The notes under the pieces were generated by a model. That model was not told the origin of the DNA. It ran no database searches and saw only the letters and a list, made by a program, of their open reading frames with translations. A stretch of DNA of 64,000 nt from Flaccisagitta enflata (taxonomy: Eukaryota; Chaetognatha; Sagittoidea; Aphragmophora). Both the position numbers and the translations under genes were made by a program. The stretch covers positions 41,726,001 to 41,790,000 of the forward strand of contig OZ231126.1 in the NCBI GenBank assembly GCA_965153355.1, given 5' to 3'. Position 1 is the stretch's first letter, and every line of letters starts with the position of its first letter. Positions 50,543-62,232 of this stretch are shown in pieces.

Positions 50543-50645
50543 ACAAGGCCGTTTACACCCCCCCCCCCCCCGAGCGGAAAACAGAAATGTGACGTGACGT
50601 GACCGACACGGCAGATTCTACAGTCGCGTGTCCGCGACAAAAAAA
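50543..50645 (-). mobile_element. Short family A/C-like hairpin element
   Basis: AACAAGGCCGTTTACACC, a C run, then CAGTCGCGTGTCCGCGACAA. It is only about 100 bp, and the subterminal motif and GTCC array are lost. Confidence 0.6.
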
Positions 50646-50748
50646 GGCATTTGGGAAAAGACGGCGTTGCAAATTTTCCGGAAAAAATTGTTTGTCACAA
50701 ACTGAAGGACAAACAGCGCGGTATCGAGTCGCACGCGCAAGACATTAA

Positions 50749-50929
50749 AACAAGGCCAGTTACACGTACACGGCTGCACTAGTCGCGTGCGGCAGGGCAG
50801 GGGCAGTGACACAGATGGTCACTGTGGCATTTGGGCAGGAGCTCAAAAACGCCAAAAAAGTAAAAAGGGGACAAACCGACCAATGGACGGACATAGCGGG
50901 GTGTTGATTCATGTAGCACGCGACTAAAA
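50749..50929 (-). mobile_element. Family A hairpin element
   Basis: AACAAGGCCAGTTACACGTA, CACTAGTCGCGTGCGGCAGG, the tail GACAAACCGACCAATGGACG, and the hairpin end ATGTAGCACGCGACTAAAAC. The hairpin has lost part of one arm. Confidence 0.75.
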
Positions 50930-51356
50930 CAAGAGATGATACCCGATAGAATGAGGAGACCATGGATGAAGCGGATGTTATAATGGGGGTAACTAAGGGA
51001 CTTAAACAGACCTATCGCGTGCCCTATTCTTTTCTACATCGACGAATTATTTTAATGAGTTTTTTTTTAATTTCACTTAAATTTTGATGCCGCGGGGTTA
51101 TCAACATTCGATAAAAGGGGCAAAAACCTTTATCACAATCTTGAATAAATAGTTTCCTTTTTTCCCCGCAACGAATATCAGTTGCATCTGTCAACAAATG
51201 ATAGTGTTCCCGCATCTTTACAAGTCCGTTTGTCATTGTTCTTGTTTTATGTCACGAACACGCTACACTGCACTAAATCTTGCAAGGCCTTGCTGTGTCA
51301 GTCCGTCTGTTTTTCTATCTGTCTGTCCTTCCATAACATTTTTGAATTGTGAGCGG

Positions 51357-51525
51357 TTTTTAGATGCGTCCGTCAGGAACGCATCTCTATAAGAGGGTCT
51401 GTCCGTCCATCCGTCCGTCCGTCCGTCCGACCGTCCGTCGGTCCGTCCGTCCGTCGGTATGTCCATTACGCAAGTGCAAAAACCGCGTTTCTTGGCTGTT
51501 TTAGGCCACGGTGAGATCCTATAAT
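51357..51525 (+). mobile_element. Family F hairpin element, one end
   Basis: The hairpin GATGCGTCCGTCAGGAACGC (then ATC), CTCTATAAGAGGGTCTGTCC, a GTCCGTCC array, then TTACGCAAGTGCAAAAACCG. The opposite CAAGGCC end is not seen before the SINE-like cluster starts. Confidence 0.65.
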
Positions 51526-51705
51526 GGGTGCGTTTCTACTCAAAGCCACAATCGCGTTTTTGATGTAGGTTTTAAAATTCGCGATTTTATCACCCTCCTC
51601 CTGAAAAAATACTAGCCTCTAGCAGGAGTCGAACCCACGCTCAAAATAAATTCACTGTGTAAGATGTAGAGCTTACGCCCTTACCACCTGCGCCACTGAG
51701 GCTAA
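51526..51705 (-). repeat. tRNA-derived SINE-like unit 1
   Basis: On the minus strand: A-box TGGCGCAGGTGGTAAGGGC, B-box GGGTTCGACTCC, then TTTTTTCAGG and a tail TTTTAAAACCTACATC...TTTGAGTAGAAACGCACCC. The tail is shared by units 2-4. Confidence 0.7.
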
Positions 51706-51844
51706 TGGAAATTTGTATAAAATTGTTTTGGATTATCTTGTTTAAGACAGAGGCAAATGAATAAGATAGCCATTACATAATTCAACTCCTTAAAATGAGC
51801 AAAAGTTTTAGCACAAGGCCTATGAAATTGCATAAGTTTTAGTA

Positions 51845-52032
51845 TTTGCCCAAATGGCATAGCTGGTAAGGGCGTTGACTTCCTATCCAGATAATTTGAA
51901 ACATCTAATTAACTTTGAGTGGGTTCGAATCTAACTTGTGCTTCAAATTTTTTCAGGATCACTGAAGTAAAATCGTGTTTCGCAAAACCCACATTAGAAT
52001 CTTGTTTGTGTCTTCGAGTAGAAACACACCCA
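51845..52032 (+). repeat. tRNA-derived SINE-like unit 2
   Basis: A-box-like TGGCATAGCTGGTAAGGGC, B-box GGGTTCGAATC, TTTTTTCAGGATCACTGAAG, and tail GTGTCTTCGAGTAGAAACAC. It faces unit 1 head to head. Confidence 0.7.
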
Positions 52033-52215
52033 TTGGGTGTGTTTCTACTCAAAGACACAAACGCAATTCTAATGTGGGTTTTGCAAATCGCGATTTTACG
52101 TCACACTCCTTGAAAAAAATTGAGGCACAAGGCAGATTCAAACCCACTCCAAGCTGTCTGATGGAATCAGATTTCTTTGATATTAAGTCAGCGCCCTTAC
52201 CAACCACGCTATTAG
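52033..52215 (-). repeat. tRNA-derived SINE-like unit 3
   Basis: It joins unit 2 tail to tail through the palindrome GAAACACACCCATTGGGTGT (GTTTC). Minus-strand B-box GGGTTTGAATCTGCC and A-box-like TGGTTGGTAAGGGCGCTGAC. Confidence 0.7.
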
Positions 52216-52340
52216 GGTAGTCACCCAAGTTAGTGGTATTTCTTTTGATCACTTTATGGGGGTTCAGTTCTGTAATGGCTATCTTATTCAATTGCCTCTC
52301 TATTGAATAAGCCTACAAGAAATAATTCAAACTAGTGGAA

Positions 52341-52518
52341 GTCTCAGTGGCGCTAGTGGTTAAGGCGCAAGCTTCTGTTCCAATGGAACCCATTGCTTTT
52401 GAGCGTGATTTCGATCCCTGCAAAAGGTCAATATTTTTTCAGGATGAAGGTGGTGAAAATCGCGAATTGTAAAACCTACCTGAAAAACGTGATTGTGGCT
52501 TTGAATAGAAACGCACCC
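52341..52518 (+). repeat. tRNA-derived SINE-like unit 4
   Basis: A-box TGGCGCTAGTGGTTAAGGCG, B-box ATTTCGATCCC, TTTTTTCAGGATGAAGG, tail ATTGTGGCTTTGAATAGAAA (CGCACCC). Its tail end is the inverted match of the start of unit 1. Confidence 0.7.
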
Positions 52519-52559
52519 ACTGAAACAAATGATCAATCAACATGTTTTGAGAGCCTCCT

Positions 52560-52735
52560 TTACTACTAAGTCGTTTCACCCGTCTGTTCGTCCATCTGTC
52601 TCTCCATTTATGTCACATGATCAATACACGCAGAGACACTTCCCGGACCCATCGTTGCCCGGTCGAGCTTGATGCATCTATACCCCTGCCCACTCACCAG
52701 CGACTACTGATTGGCCTTGTATCCGGCCTTGTTCT
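52560..52735 (+). mobile_element. Family A-like element, hairpin decayed
   Basis: TAAGTCGTTTCACCCGTCTG start, CACTCACCAGCGACTACTGA and GGCCTTGTATCCGGCCTTGTT end. The next kb to 53,154 shows no exon that I can support. Confidence 0.55.
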
Positions 52736-53154
52736 TTCTGCGATCGCGAAAAATTAGGTGGGATTTGAGTAAGAAACCATAAATCATGAAGTTTTAGGTT
52801 GTTTCACTGTGATCTGTGCTTATAAATTTTCGTCACATTTGAAAGACGGCATGCAAGCGCGGCAGTCGGGTCAAATCGCGAGTATCATTCTATTTGTAAT
52901 GAATCTTTGGGAAATTGATATCAGAAAAGCATTGTGAAACAGAACTTATGTCAACATGTCATATGGCATCGACAAAATGTTTCGAAACTCTCCTTACATC
53001 AGCAAAGACTAAAGCTTAGGAAACAAGTTTGCTTCCCAGACAACCTCTCTCCCCTCCCCCCCCCCTGCTATGATATGGACTCATTTGAATTCATGATTCT
53101 CCTTAGATGCCACGGCACGGAAATCTTTAGGACGCTGCCGCTGTCAATCCGCGC

Positions 53155-53480
<326 letters not shown>

Positions 53481-54057
53481 ACAGACAGACAGAGTCAGAC
53501 AGGTAAAAATGAATAGATAAAAGTGAATAAATGTAAGCATGCTGAGCGAAGATGACATGTCGAGAATGCATCGCTTGTCCACAGATCACTCGTTTGCACT
53601 ATATATGAAATAATAGACGCGAGAAAGAAAAATAAGAAATTATGTATTTCGGCGGACAGATGAACAATAGATTTCTCTCATGGAAATGACATTGGAGACT
53701 TTATCACGCCTCGAGGGCCGAAGGAAAATTGGAGAAGAAAAAGAAAAAGAACAACAACAACAACAAAAAAGTATCTAATTATCGATTTCCTCTCCGTTTT
53801 TTCTCCATGGCGTCACGCAACTTATCATTTAGGCGTTGGATGTTGTATAAATACTCTAGACCGCAATGAGGAAGAACTTTACTTTTTCGCCTCGCCAAAA
53901 TAACTTTTTCCACGATTTTGTATAAATAGACATCCGATGAGAAAATTTACGATAGTCTCTTTTTTTTCTTCAATATTCTGTCCAAAATTCAACGTAAATT
54001 CAAAATTCCGTCCAAAATATTGTGTTTTTTGTCGCAAATTACCTCTTTCATCTGCAG

Positions 54058-55031
54058 AACCATGACTCTCTATCCTGGCGACGGAATGGTAAGTATGCAA
54101 AATTTTTATTTCCATTGAATCTTGTATTCCCGGAATCTATTCGTACCGTCATATTTTTGTATGAATTTATCGCGTTACGCCTTTCCCGATTTCACAGTTA
54201 TACATGATATGCTCGTAAAAACCAAAGTGACAGCGAAGCAAGCTAAACTAAGTACAGTGAATGACAGTGGCTGGTACAGAGAAGTTACCAAAAAGAAATG
54301 GGGAGTACTATGCAGTTCAATAGCGCATCCGACCTTGTCCCTGCGTAGTACAGTAGATGTCGTCTAGACTTGGAAATACGGGGGGATTTATTACAGGATG
54401 GCAAATTAACTTTAAAGACTGATATTTGAAATATAAACTGATAAAAGAATGCTTTATTGCCCATGGGTGTTGGTTGCTATGGAAACACATTTTCATGTAT
54501 TCACAGCAAAGCATCAATATTTTGAGAAATTTTTTAAGGGAACATTGTTTGAAATAAAATCTGCCACAACTTTCCCACAATATGTTTTGTAAGAATATCG
54601 CTCGTTTGGCTGTTGCTAGGGAGCATCATAAGGCTGTCACACATAGTTACACTCCCTAGCAACGGCTAAACGAGCAGTATTCTTATAGAACATATTATAG
54701 GAAAGTTGTAGCAAATTTCATTTTAAACAGTGTTCCCTCAAAAATTTCTCAAAATATTGATTCTTTAGCCTGATTACACAGAAATGTGTTTCTATGGCAA
54801 CCAACACCTATGGGCAATAAAGCAACCTTATATAAGTCTATATTCCAAATATCAATCCTTTAAATATATTTGTCTTCCTGTAATGAATTCCCCCGTATTT
54901 CCACGTCTAGACGACATCTACTGTACATTGTTGTCAAATTAAGAAAACTTTCTTTAGAAGCTTTATTTCTTTCAAAATCAGGGAATTTCAAACGCTACAT
55001 TAGAGACATCCCTAATGCATTGGGACACCGA

Positions 55032-55032
<1 letters not shown>
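54058..55032 (+). CDS. Two tentative exons of an unrecognised gene
   Basis: 54,058-54,088 (31 bp) lies between TCATCTGCAG and GTAAGT. 54,982-55,032 (51 bp) lies between TTCAAAATCAG and GTGAGAGAG. Joined in phase they read NHDSLSWRRNG then NFKRYIRDIPNALGHR, with no stop. A possible third piece at 55,647-55,834 (FVRNGHNENPLQTAWASC) is in the right phase, but its acceptor is poor. The intron between the two is filled by a palindromic MITE. The exons are short, so chance is a real possibility. Confidence 0.28.
54349..54926 (+). mobile_element. Long palindromic MITE, copy 2
   Basis: TACAGTAGATGTCGTCTAGA at the left and TCTAGACGACATCTACTGTA at the right are exact inverted ends. Inner arms match 24,255-24,830 (CCTAGCAACGGC, GGTTGCTATGGAAACACATT). 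Length is 578 bp against 576 bp for copy 1. Confidence 0.88.

Positions 55033-55033
<1 letters not shown>

Positions 55034-55123
<90 letters not shown>
55034..55123 (+). repeat. (GA)n microsatellite beginning at a donor site
   Basis: The GTGAGAGAGA donor of the tentative exon at 54,982-55,032 is the first part of this array. Confidence 0.93.
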
Positions 55124-55127
<4 letters not shown>

Positions 55128-55291
55128 TATCCTAACATAAAAAAATGCGATACAAAGTTCATGTTATTTCATGCAAATATTCGCCTAAAAATAGTCAAGT
55201 AGATGTACAATTTGTTTCAAAGCTTTGCCTTTGGGTTACATGAGAGAAGGCGATAATTCTTTGATGCATTTAAAGATGAAAGACAAACAAT

Positions 55292-55610
55292 TACCGTATT
55301 TTTTCTAATTAGCGCCCCGGGCGCTTTTGAAATTGAAATATGACTTTGCTTTTTAACCCTTGAATTAGCGCCCCCTTTGTATTGTAAATGAACTGTCATA
55401 CATTCCATCTTTTTCCTGAAAGGCTATTAAAATGCTAAATTTGACTTAAAATGAAGATATTCATTGCATATATCTGTTTGAAAGTCAGTGAAAATAGATC
55501 ATTAAATTGTCTAGTTTCATCATTTTACTCTATATTTTAGTCCAAATCTTTTCTGAAAAAGAGGGGGGGCGCTAATTGGATGGGGGGCGCTAAATAGAAA
55601 AAATACGGTA
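55292..55610 (+). mobile_element. MITE, 319 bp, with 27-bp inverted ends
   Basis: Left end TACCGTATTTTTTCTAATTA (GCGCCCC), right end GGGGCGCTAAATAGAAAAAA (TACGGTA). A possible TA or TTA target duplication is not decisive. It has no frame. Confidence 0.88.
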
Positions 55611-55934
55611 CCTCAGAAAAAGGCGTCAAAGCAAAACTATTACGAGTAATGTTTGTGAGAAATGGCCACAATGAAAACCCGTTACAAACCGCGTGGGCCT
55701 CCTGTCTTACTACAACCGTAAATGGGTGCGTCTCCGTTAGTGTCTTGCATCGCGATACTTTAGTCCCAAAAACCCAAACTACAACGAACATCACGAGACG
55801 GACTTCGCCCACGATTCACCCGTCGACCACAACATGATTTGCATAAAATCGTTTGTCATCATAGCTCTCCAAGTTTCAATTCGTTCTTCAACGCTGATCA
55901 TCAGCGCTATCAATTACAATGGTTAAACGGTTAA

Positions 55935-57127
55935 ACGGTTTTTAGTTGCGGACACACAACTCTATAAGAGCCTTAAGAGGCTTTGTCCGTCCGTTGGTCC
56001 GTCGGTCCGTTGCATTATGGGCTGAAATGTGCGCTAGGTGGCTCATTGGGAATTGACATTACATCTTTTCCATTACTTTTCCCTTATGAAATTTAAAGTG
56101 TGAAAAACTTTTTTCCTGTATATTTTCAGATGTTATGAAACTATTTATACCCAATTTTGAATCATCGCTACCGGATTAAAAGCTTTATGAGCTTAGTATA
56201 CAAAAGAAGAGAAATTTAAGAAAATCAAGAGAAAAATACTGCTAAATTCTCTTACATTTGATATTTAAATTGTTTAAAGTTGTGACCAAATCAATGAAAT
56301 TTTTGTCTTTGTTCAATAAGATTCCTTAATAAGGTGCTCAAAAAAATCATTTTTTTTGCTCATTTGGCTCATTTTGCTCATTTTTCTTTCAAACAAATAT
56401 AGATTTTTACTTTTATCCACATTATTACTTGTTCAATGTTCATTTTAGGCCAAAAAAATCGCAATTAGTACGGAGCTGTACATCTTGAGCCATAGCATTC
56501 TTAATTCAGGACACCTTAAGCTACACTTTGACATAGGTTTCATGTTGTGCGTCCTTGTGCGATTTTTTTGGTCATAGGGTAAAATAATCATGAAAATAAG
56601 ATCAAATATCTGAAAATAATAAGGTACTTTATCTGTCCCAGATATGTGAAAAATAAGGTTTTTTTAAACTTTTCTAGCCATTGAGACATCAATGAATGAA
56701 TCTAATCCAATAATGGAGATTTCATAAGCTTTTTTTCATTCTCAACAGATAATCTAAAGATTTATTGATTTTTGTTGAAATTTTGCGATTTTTGTGAAAG
56801 AGTCCAGTTTGGGCGTTTTTTTAAACTAAAAAATGCCATAAAAGCTGCCATATGGACTGGTAGTGTATGTTCATATATTACTTTGACTATTCTACATAGT
56901 TTCAGCCGTGTAACAGAGATAAAAATTTTCACCCAAATATCAAAGGAGCCACCTAGCCCAATCCATAGCCTACAGTGCGTTGGTCTGTCTGTGGACACGA
57001 GTTGAAAGGTGCAAAAATGAGCGTTTTATATGGTTTTTGTTTATGTGTGGGGGGCATGGGATACGGACGGGGGTTGGATGCCCCTGCTTACCGGTCCGCA
57101 ACGATATTGTGACCCCGTATCCCTTGT
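55935..57127 (+). mobile_element. Family C-like element split by an insertion
   Basis: The hairpin end is at 55,939 (TTTTTAGTTGCGGACACACA, CTCTATAAGAGCC, GTCCGTCCGTTGGTCCGTCG). The middle and terminal parts reappear at 56,985-57,127 (CACGAGTTGAAAGGTGCAAA, ACCGGTCCGCAACGATATTG). A similar terminus at 12,520-12,595 confirms this variant. Between the halves, CTAGGTGGCTC (56,034) and GAGCCACCTAG (56,945) mark a nested element of about 920 bp without a frame. Confidence 0.55.
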
Positions 57128-57280
57128 TTCTCATTACTCACAATCCGCCAGTCAACGCCGACAAAATATGCATGTTCAACTTATTATCAATATCAATATG
57201 TGACATTGCCCACAATTCGCCGACAAAGTTCTCTTCACAATTTGGATGAGCATCCCATAATCACCCATTATCCCAGTCTT

Positions 57281-57405
57281 TTGTATTTTGTCTTTTGTCT
57301 TTTGTCTTTTGTCTTTTGTCTTTTGTCTTTTGTCTTTTGTCTTTTGTCTTTTGTCTTTTGTCTTCGGTCTTTGGTCTTTGGTCTTTTGTCTTTGGTCTTC
57401 TGCCT
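57281..57405 (+). repeat. (TTTTGTC)n minisatellite
   Basis: About 17 units of the 7-mer TTTTGTC with GGTC variants at the right side. It lies 50 bp from the next family A element. Confidence 0.93.
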
Positions 57406-57452
57406 CAATATTAGCCTTTTGTTTCGTGTTTTTTGCCATTTTTTGTTTGTCT

Positions 57453-57668
57453 TTTTTAGTCGCGTGCTACGCGACTCTACACCCCGCTTTGTCCGTCTGC
57501 CCGTCGGTTGGTCCGTCCGTCCGTCCATCCGTCCATCCGTCACACTTTGCTTTTTTTGGGTTTTTGCGGTCTTTGGCCTCACTGCTCCTACCCAAATGAT
57601 CAAGTGATCTCAAATACAGCCCCTGCCCACCCGCACGCGACTGGGGTAGCCGTGTATCTGGCCTTGTT
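57453..57668 (+). mobile_element. Family A hairpin element, complete
   Basis: TTTTTAGTCGCGTGCTACGC hairpin, CTCTACACCCCGCTTTGTCC, GTCCGTCC array, TGCGGTCTTTGGCCTCACTG, terminus CACGCGACTGGGGTAGCCGT then GTATCTGGCCTTGTT. Confidence 0.88.
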
Positions 57669-57839
57669 CTTTTGAATTTTGTCTTTGATGTGTTTGTTAA
57701 TCTTCTTCCAAGGACATCAGCGGCTTAACTTTTCATCCTCTCAGACGCCATTTCCTCTTTCAATATGATGTTGGTGTTTCCGTATGTCAACTCCTCGTCA
57801 CCCACATCTTCCAAACTAATCATAAAAGATATACAAAAA

Positions 57840-59194
57840 CTAAACTTCTTCCACGCGTTTGATTCGCGATTTGGCTCCGCTGCCTTTCGAAATCGCCGGC
57901 GAAGCTTTCGGCGGTGTAGTCGACATCGCCGTCACCGACTCCGTCTTTGAGCCCCTGCGTCCCATAGACGCAGTGCTTGAACGTCGAGTTCCTCGATTAT
58001 TCTCCAACTCCTCGTCCACGTCCTTCAGGGGAATCTCTTCGTTCACGTCGTCGTCGCTTTTCGACTTGCCACCCATCTTTCTCTTGATAGCCTGGACGCA
58101 GGCCATTTGCCGCACCGAATTCATCACCAACTCCACGATGAAATTTCCCTCTTCCTCTTCTTCCTCTTCCTCTTCTTCGTCCCCTTCTTCCCACGGTTTT
58201 TTCTCCACAATTGGCACCGGCTTGACGCGGATCGGGATTCCCAATTCTTTTCTGGAAAGGGACGTAATGAATTGGAGACGTAATGAACCAGTGACATAAT
58301 GGCATAGTGACGTAATGAAAAGTGACTCAATGACATGACATGACATAATGACTCAATTACAAAACATCCTAGATTGGCTCCATTCCAGGGTTGTCCACAC
58401 ATTTTCTTGCTGCTTGTCAGATTCTATCCTTTTATCAATCCCGCCGTCCAGAAGACATAGGCTTCACGTGTCTTGGTTAATCATCCAGCCTCCTAGACCT
58501 ACGTCACTTAACTTAGATAAAACAATCCAAATCGCCAAAGCAAATCCTAGAGTGTTAATCAGTATCAATCAAGGATTTTTCTTGCCTAGTCCAGGCCCTA
58601 TATGCCCTAATTTCAGTTTTTGACCAAATCTTATGCCTAACACAAGCGGAAATTTACCATCGAGTTATTAGGATATTCAACCTGATTTTGGCGTCGAGTT
58701 CCTCATCCGTCGCTGCCCACTCTGCAGTTGGATACGCAATTTGCTTCAGCCTGAGATAAACAATAAGTTGCAATGAAAAGAATTGATGACAAATATAAAA
58801 ATACTTTCAGTTTTGTTAAATCACTGGTTCCCTTTTATCATTCATATTTCATCCATTCCTTCTACTCCTCGACCTCTTTCCCTCTCTGACTGTATTTCTC
58901 TGTCGTTGACTCTGTGTCTGTCTGTGTCTGTCCGCCTCTGTCTCACTGCTTCTTTCCGTTTTGTATTTTTAGTCGCGTGCTACGCGACTCTACAACCCGC
59001 TTTGTCGGTCCGTCGGTCCGTCGGTCCGTCCGTCTGTCCGTCCGTCTGTCCGTCCGTCACACTTTACTTTTTTTGGGGTTTTGCGGTCTTTGGCCTCACT
59101 GCTCCTGCCCAAATGATGGAGTGGCCTTAAATATGTCCCCTGCCCACCCGCACGCGACTTCGGTAGCCGTGTATCCGGCCTTGTTTTTCCATCT

Positions 59195-59269
<75 letters not shown>

Positions 59270-60538
59270 TCTGATTTTTGGTGCCAACGACCGCTGAAAA
59301 TGATTGTATGGCTCCGTAGATCGGGAGCAAGAACACGAGAATAATGAAAAGAATCCATCCAAACTAATTAGAAGCCATGATGACAAGACAAAATAAAAAA
59401 GAATGATTTGAAATGCAACATCTATACCATACCATATTAACCATCAAGGTTTTTAATCGCGTGCAACGCGTCATTGATAGCCACTTGTCGGTCTGTGGGT
59501 CGGTCGGTCACGTTTTTGTTTTGAGAGACATTCTGATGACTCTGCTACTCCTGCTCAACTATGCCACTGCTCCTGCCCACCCACACGCGACTGTAATGTA
59601 ATCCGTCCTTGTTCCATTTGCGATCTCTTAGATTTAGAATCTAAACTTACCTCATCCAACCATGGAGGTAAAATATAATACAAGCTCAACGTGGACAGTG
59701 CTCTCCTTGATGGCTGATAAGCGAATATTCCTGTAAGACTGAATGAAATGAAAAAGTGAAAGTATTTTAACTTTCTTATGAGAAATCCCCTCTCCAGAGG
59801 GCCTCTCATTCAGGTGTGTCAAATACGGGTGATGACCGAGTTTGAGACCATAACGCTGTCTCAAGATGGGGCTGTTGATTTTAAAACAATCACCGTTTTC
59901 CTTTTTCTGAAATTCCATCAGCAACCATTTTTTTTCGCGATCGAAATCTAATGCAATGTCTGCTCTCTCGTTCGCCAAGAAACCAATTGATTACCCAAAA
60001 AAGACCATCTTTCTGTTTCATTGAATTTGATACGATTAATCCAGACACTTTTTCGTGAAGCTTTAAAGAAGATAGCGGCATTTAAAAGAAATTGGAACTC
60101 CCACTATAACAAGGCGAAGGATGAGAGTTAATAACATAAATACAACGTTATGCAAATTAGGGGCAAAACAGGGTTTTTGAAAAAAACGGAAGATGACAGA
60201 AATTTGAAAAAAGAAAAACGGTGAAAGTATTGAAATGAGTAACCCCATGATGTCCTAGCGTTACGTTCTCAGGGATTAATGTTTTGCATATTGACACACC
60301 CGAGCCTCTCATGTAGCGCAAATATTTGACCAACCACGCCAATGTGAATTGTTTATAAATGCACGGATGGAACTGCGTCATACAGACAAGCCTTTGAATG
60401 GAACAAGGACCTGAAAAAGAGCAAAAGTAATGTCGTGACGCTGCCGCCATATGTCACCGTGAGCATCGTCTGCCGCCACAACCATTGGATGTTCTTGGCC
60501 AAAGGGAGGCGAGGCTGCTCCATGGCGAAGATCATCGC
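57840..60538 (-). CDS. C-terminal part of an SLC6-like multi-pass transporter, five exons
   Basis: Minus-strand exons: 60,411-60,538; 59,651-59,738; 59,269-59,363; 58,682-58,750; 57,840-58,251. They join in phase (792 bp, 263 residues and a stop). Text seen: MIFAMEQPRLPLAKNIQWLW and a first membrane span GGSVTTLLLLFF; YYILPPWLDEFGWILFIILV with a second span to LLPIYG; GTKNQRLKQIAYPTAEW; then a long acidic cytosolic tail with poly-Glu and the tail motif RRGSKTES. A span, a PPW loop, a last span and a P..EW motif just after it resemble SLC6 sodium-coupled transporters (TM11, TM12 and the start of the tail). N-terminal exons would lie beyond 60,538 and possibly outside the window. The donor at 60,410 (GTCCTT) is weak and the family call is tentative. 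The substrate cannot be told. Confidence 0.6.
58966..59186 (+). mobile_element. Family A hairpin element, complete
   Basis: TTTTTAGTCGCGTGCTACGC hairpin, CTCTACAACCCGCTTTGTCG, GTCCGTCCGTCTG array, TTTGCGGTCTTTGGCCTCAC, terminus GCACGCGACTTCGGTAGCCG then TGTATCCGGCCTTGTT. It lies in an intron of the SLC6-like gene. Confidence 0.88.
59194..59266 (+). repeat. (TC)n microsatellite adjoining a minus-strand donor
   Basis: On the minus strand the donor GTGAGA of the 59,269-59,363 exon is the start of the GA array. Confidence 0.95.
59450..59612 (+). mobile_element. Family A-like hairpin element
   Basis: TTTTAATCGCGTGCAACGCG, GGTCGGTCGGTCACG, terminus CACCCACACGCGACTG then CCGTCCTTGTT. It is diverged and lies in an intron of the SLC6-like gene. 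Confidence 0.7.
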
Positions 60539-60845
60539 CTGTAAAGTACACATTGTGTTCGGTTCAGCATTGATTGTTAGTTTTCAAAAATGGTTTGAAT
60601 TAACGGCAGAGAGACAGACAGTCCGACAGACATACAAAATAGAATGGATGCTGAAACAGAGCTCAGACAGCCTCGAGCGACGAACAACAAGGTCAACACC
60701 TATAAATAACTTAAGATGACTTAAATTGACTTTTAATTACTCAAGATGAATTGGAATGATATAAAATGGTGTAAAATGACTCAAATGACTAAATTAACCA
60801 AATTGACTAAAATGACCTAATATGACACAATCGGTCTAATCGGGA

Positions 60846-61671
60846 TAAAAGTCGAAGTCAGTCTTCGACTTTTTGACATATTCGAGAGAAACAGGGTTTT
60901 CAATTTCTTATGAGAAAGTTGAGGCTCTCTCTCCTGGGGGCCATTGAGGTCTCCAATGAAATTGATAGGGTAAGTAAATTTGTTAATTCTCTTTCATTTG
61001 GCGCCAAGCAGAATGCTCTACGACAAATACTTTTTGCGCTATGATTTTTTAAAGATTTATTTACAAAAAATTCGAATAGAATTTTTTTCGATATTTTATG
61101 ATTTTGTGTTCGATCAATAAAGGAGTGTATTTATGTTTACTTGAGCATGCAAATACAAGAAAATATGTTTATGAGCACAGCTGCTCATCTGTGAGGGTAT
61201 TTTTTAGCATTTTAGCTCATTTGGCTCACTTAGCTCAGTCTGTTCTTTCTGATTTCAAATATGATAGATGAATAAATATTTTCAAACTTGTTTAAGCAAG
61301 CAAATAAAAACATATGTCAGAGCTGCTCATCTGTGAGGGCGTTTTCAAGTATTCTAGCTCATTTAGCTCATTTAGCTTGCGCTTTTTCTCTGAATTTAAA
61401 CAGGATGAATAAATTAATGTTTTGATTTAAGCATGCGAATACAAGAAAGCATGTCAGTGAGCAAAGCTGGTTGTCTGGTTGAATCATTTTAAATATTTTA
61501 GCTCATCTAGCTCATTTGGCTCAGTCCTATTTTTCCCTGATTTTCAGTGCAGTCAATACATACAATTGCTTTTGATTTGATCTAACAAAATTTCAGTGAC
61601 TGAAGATGGTGAAAAGTGACCAATGCTTACGACTTTTTTCCTCACGGCGACAGCCGCCCTTACAGGTATAA
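60846..61671 (+). mobile_element. Family G element, opposite copy
   Basis: AAAAGTCGAAGTCAGTCTTC (GACTTTTT) at the left, TACGACTTTTTTCCTCACGG (CGACAGCCGCC) at the right. It is in inverted orientation to 6570-7648. The centre has three copies of a roughly 145-bp unit with GCTGCTCATCTGTGAGGG, one more than the other copy. A decayed family E fragment precedes it (60,688-60,845). Confidence 0.75.
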
Positions 61672-62232
61672 CTCATTATGACTTAAAATGACTTGGAATG
61701 ACTATGAATGATATAGAATGACTTTCATGGTTCATATATGATGTCTTACAATGACCTAAAATGACTAGAAATGACTCAAAGTGATAAAAAATATAAAGTT
61801 TGACGGACGGACCAACGGACAGATGGACCGACCAACCGTCCATGAGCCAGAGATCGTTTCACTGCAAGAGCTTAGAATTGGGGTATTACCCTACACTTTC
61901 ACAAATGATTAGGTCAAGCGGTTTTTCAATTTTCAAACAGAAGAATAAATGGAAAAATATTATGGACGGTGCTTACGGCAAGCTTGTTTTGCGCTCTTTT
62001 TCTTTCTTTTTTTTGGCAGACTTTTCTAGTCAAAGTTTTCTTAAAAACGCATGGGAGAGATTTGTTTACGAAAAAAATCAAGGCGCAGAATGCCATGGTA
62101 ACGACCGGATAGAACTCTTACAAATGCGACCGACTGACAAAGGGGGTTGTAAAGTCGCTTGCATGCGACTAAAAACAGACAATGCAGCCGACCGACAGAT
62201 TGTTTTACAGACGTTTTACAGCAGTCACTTAC

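Noticed and set aside
51526-52518. Four functional tRNA genes
   Set aside because: A- and B-boxes are present, but acceptor and anticodon arms do not close properly and all share a non-tRNA tail, so they are SINE-like.
57176-57607. KDKRQKTKD and LLSFVFCLL repeat proteins
   Set aside because: They are translations of the TTTTGTC minisatellite plus a family A element.
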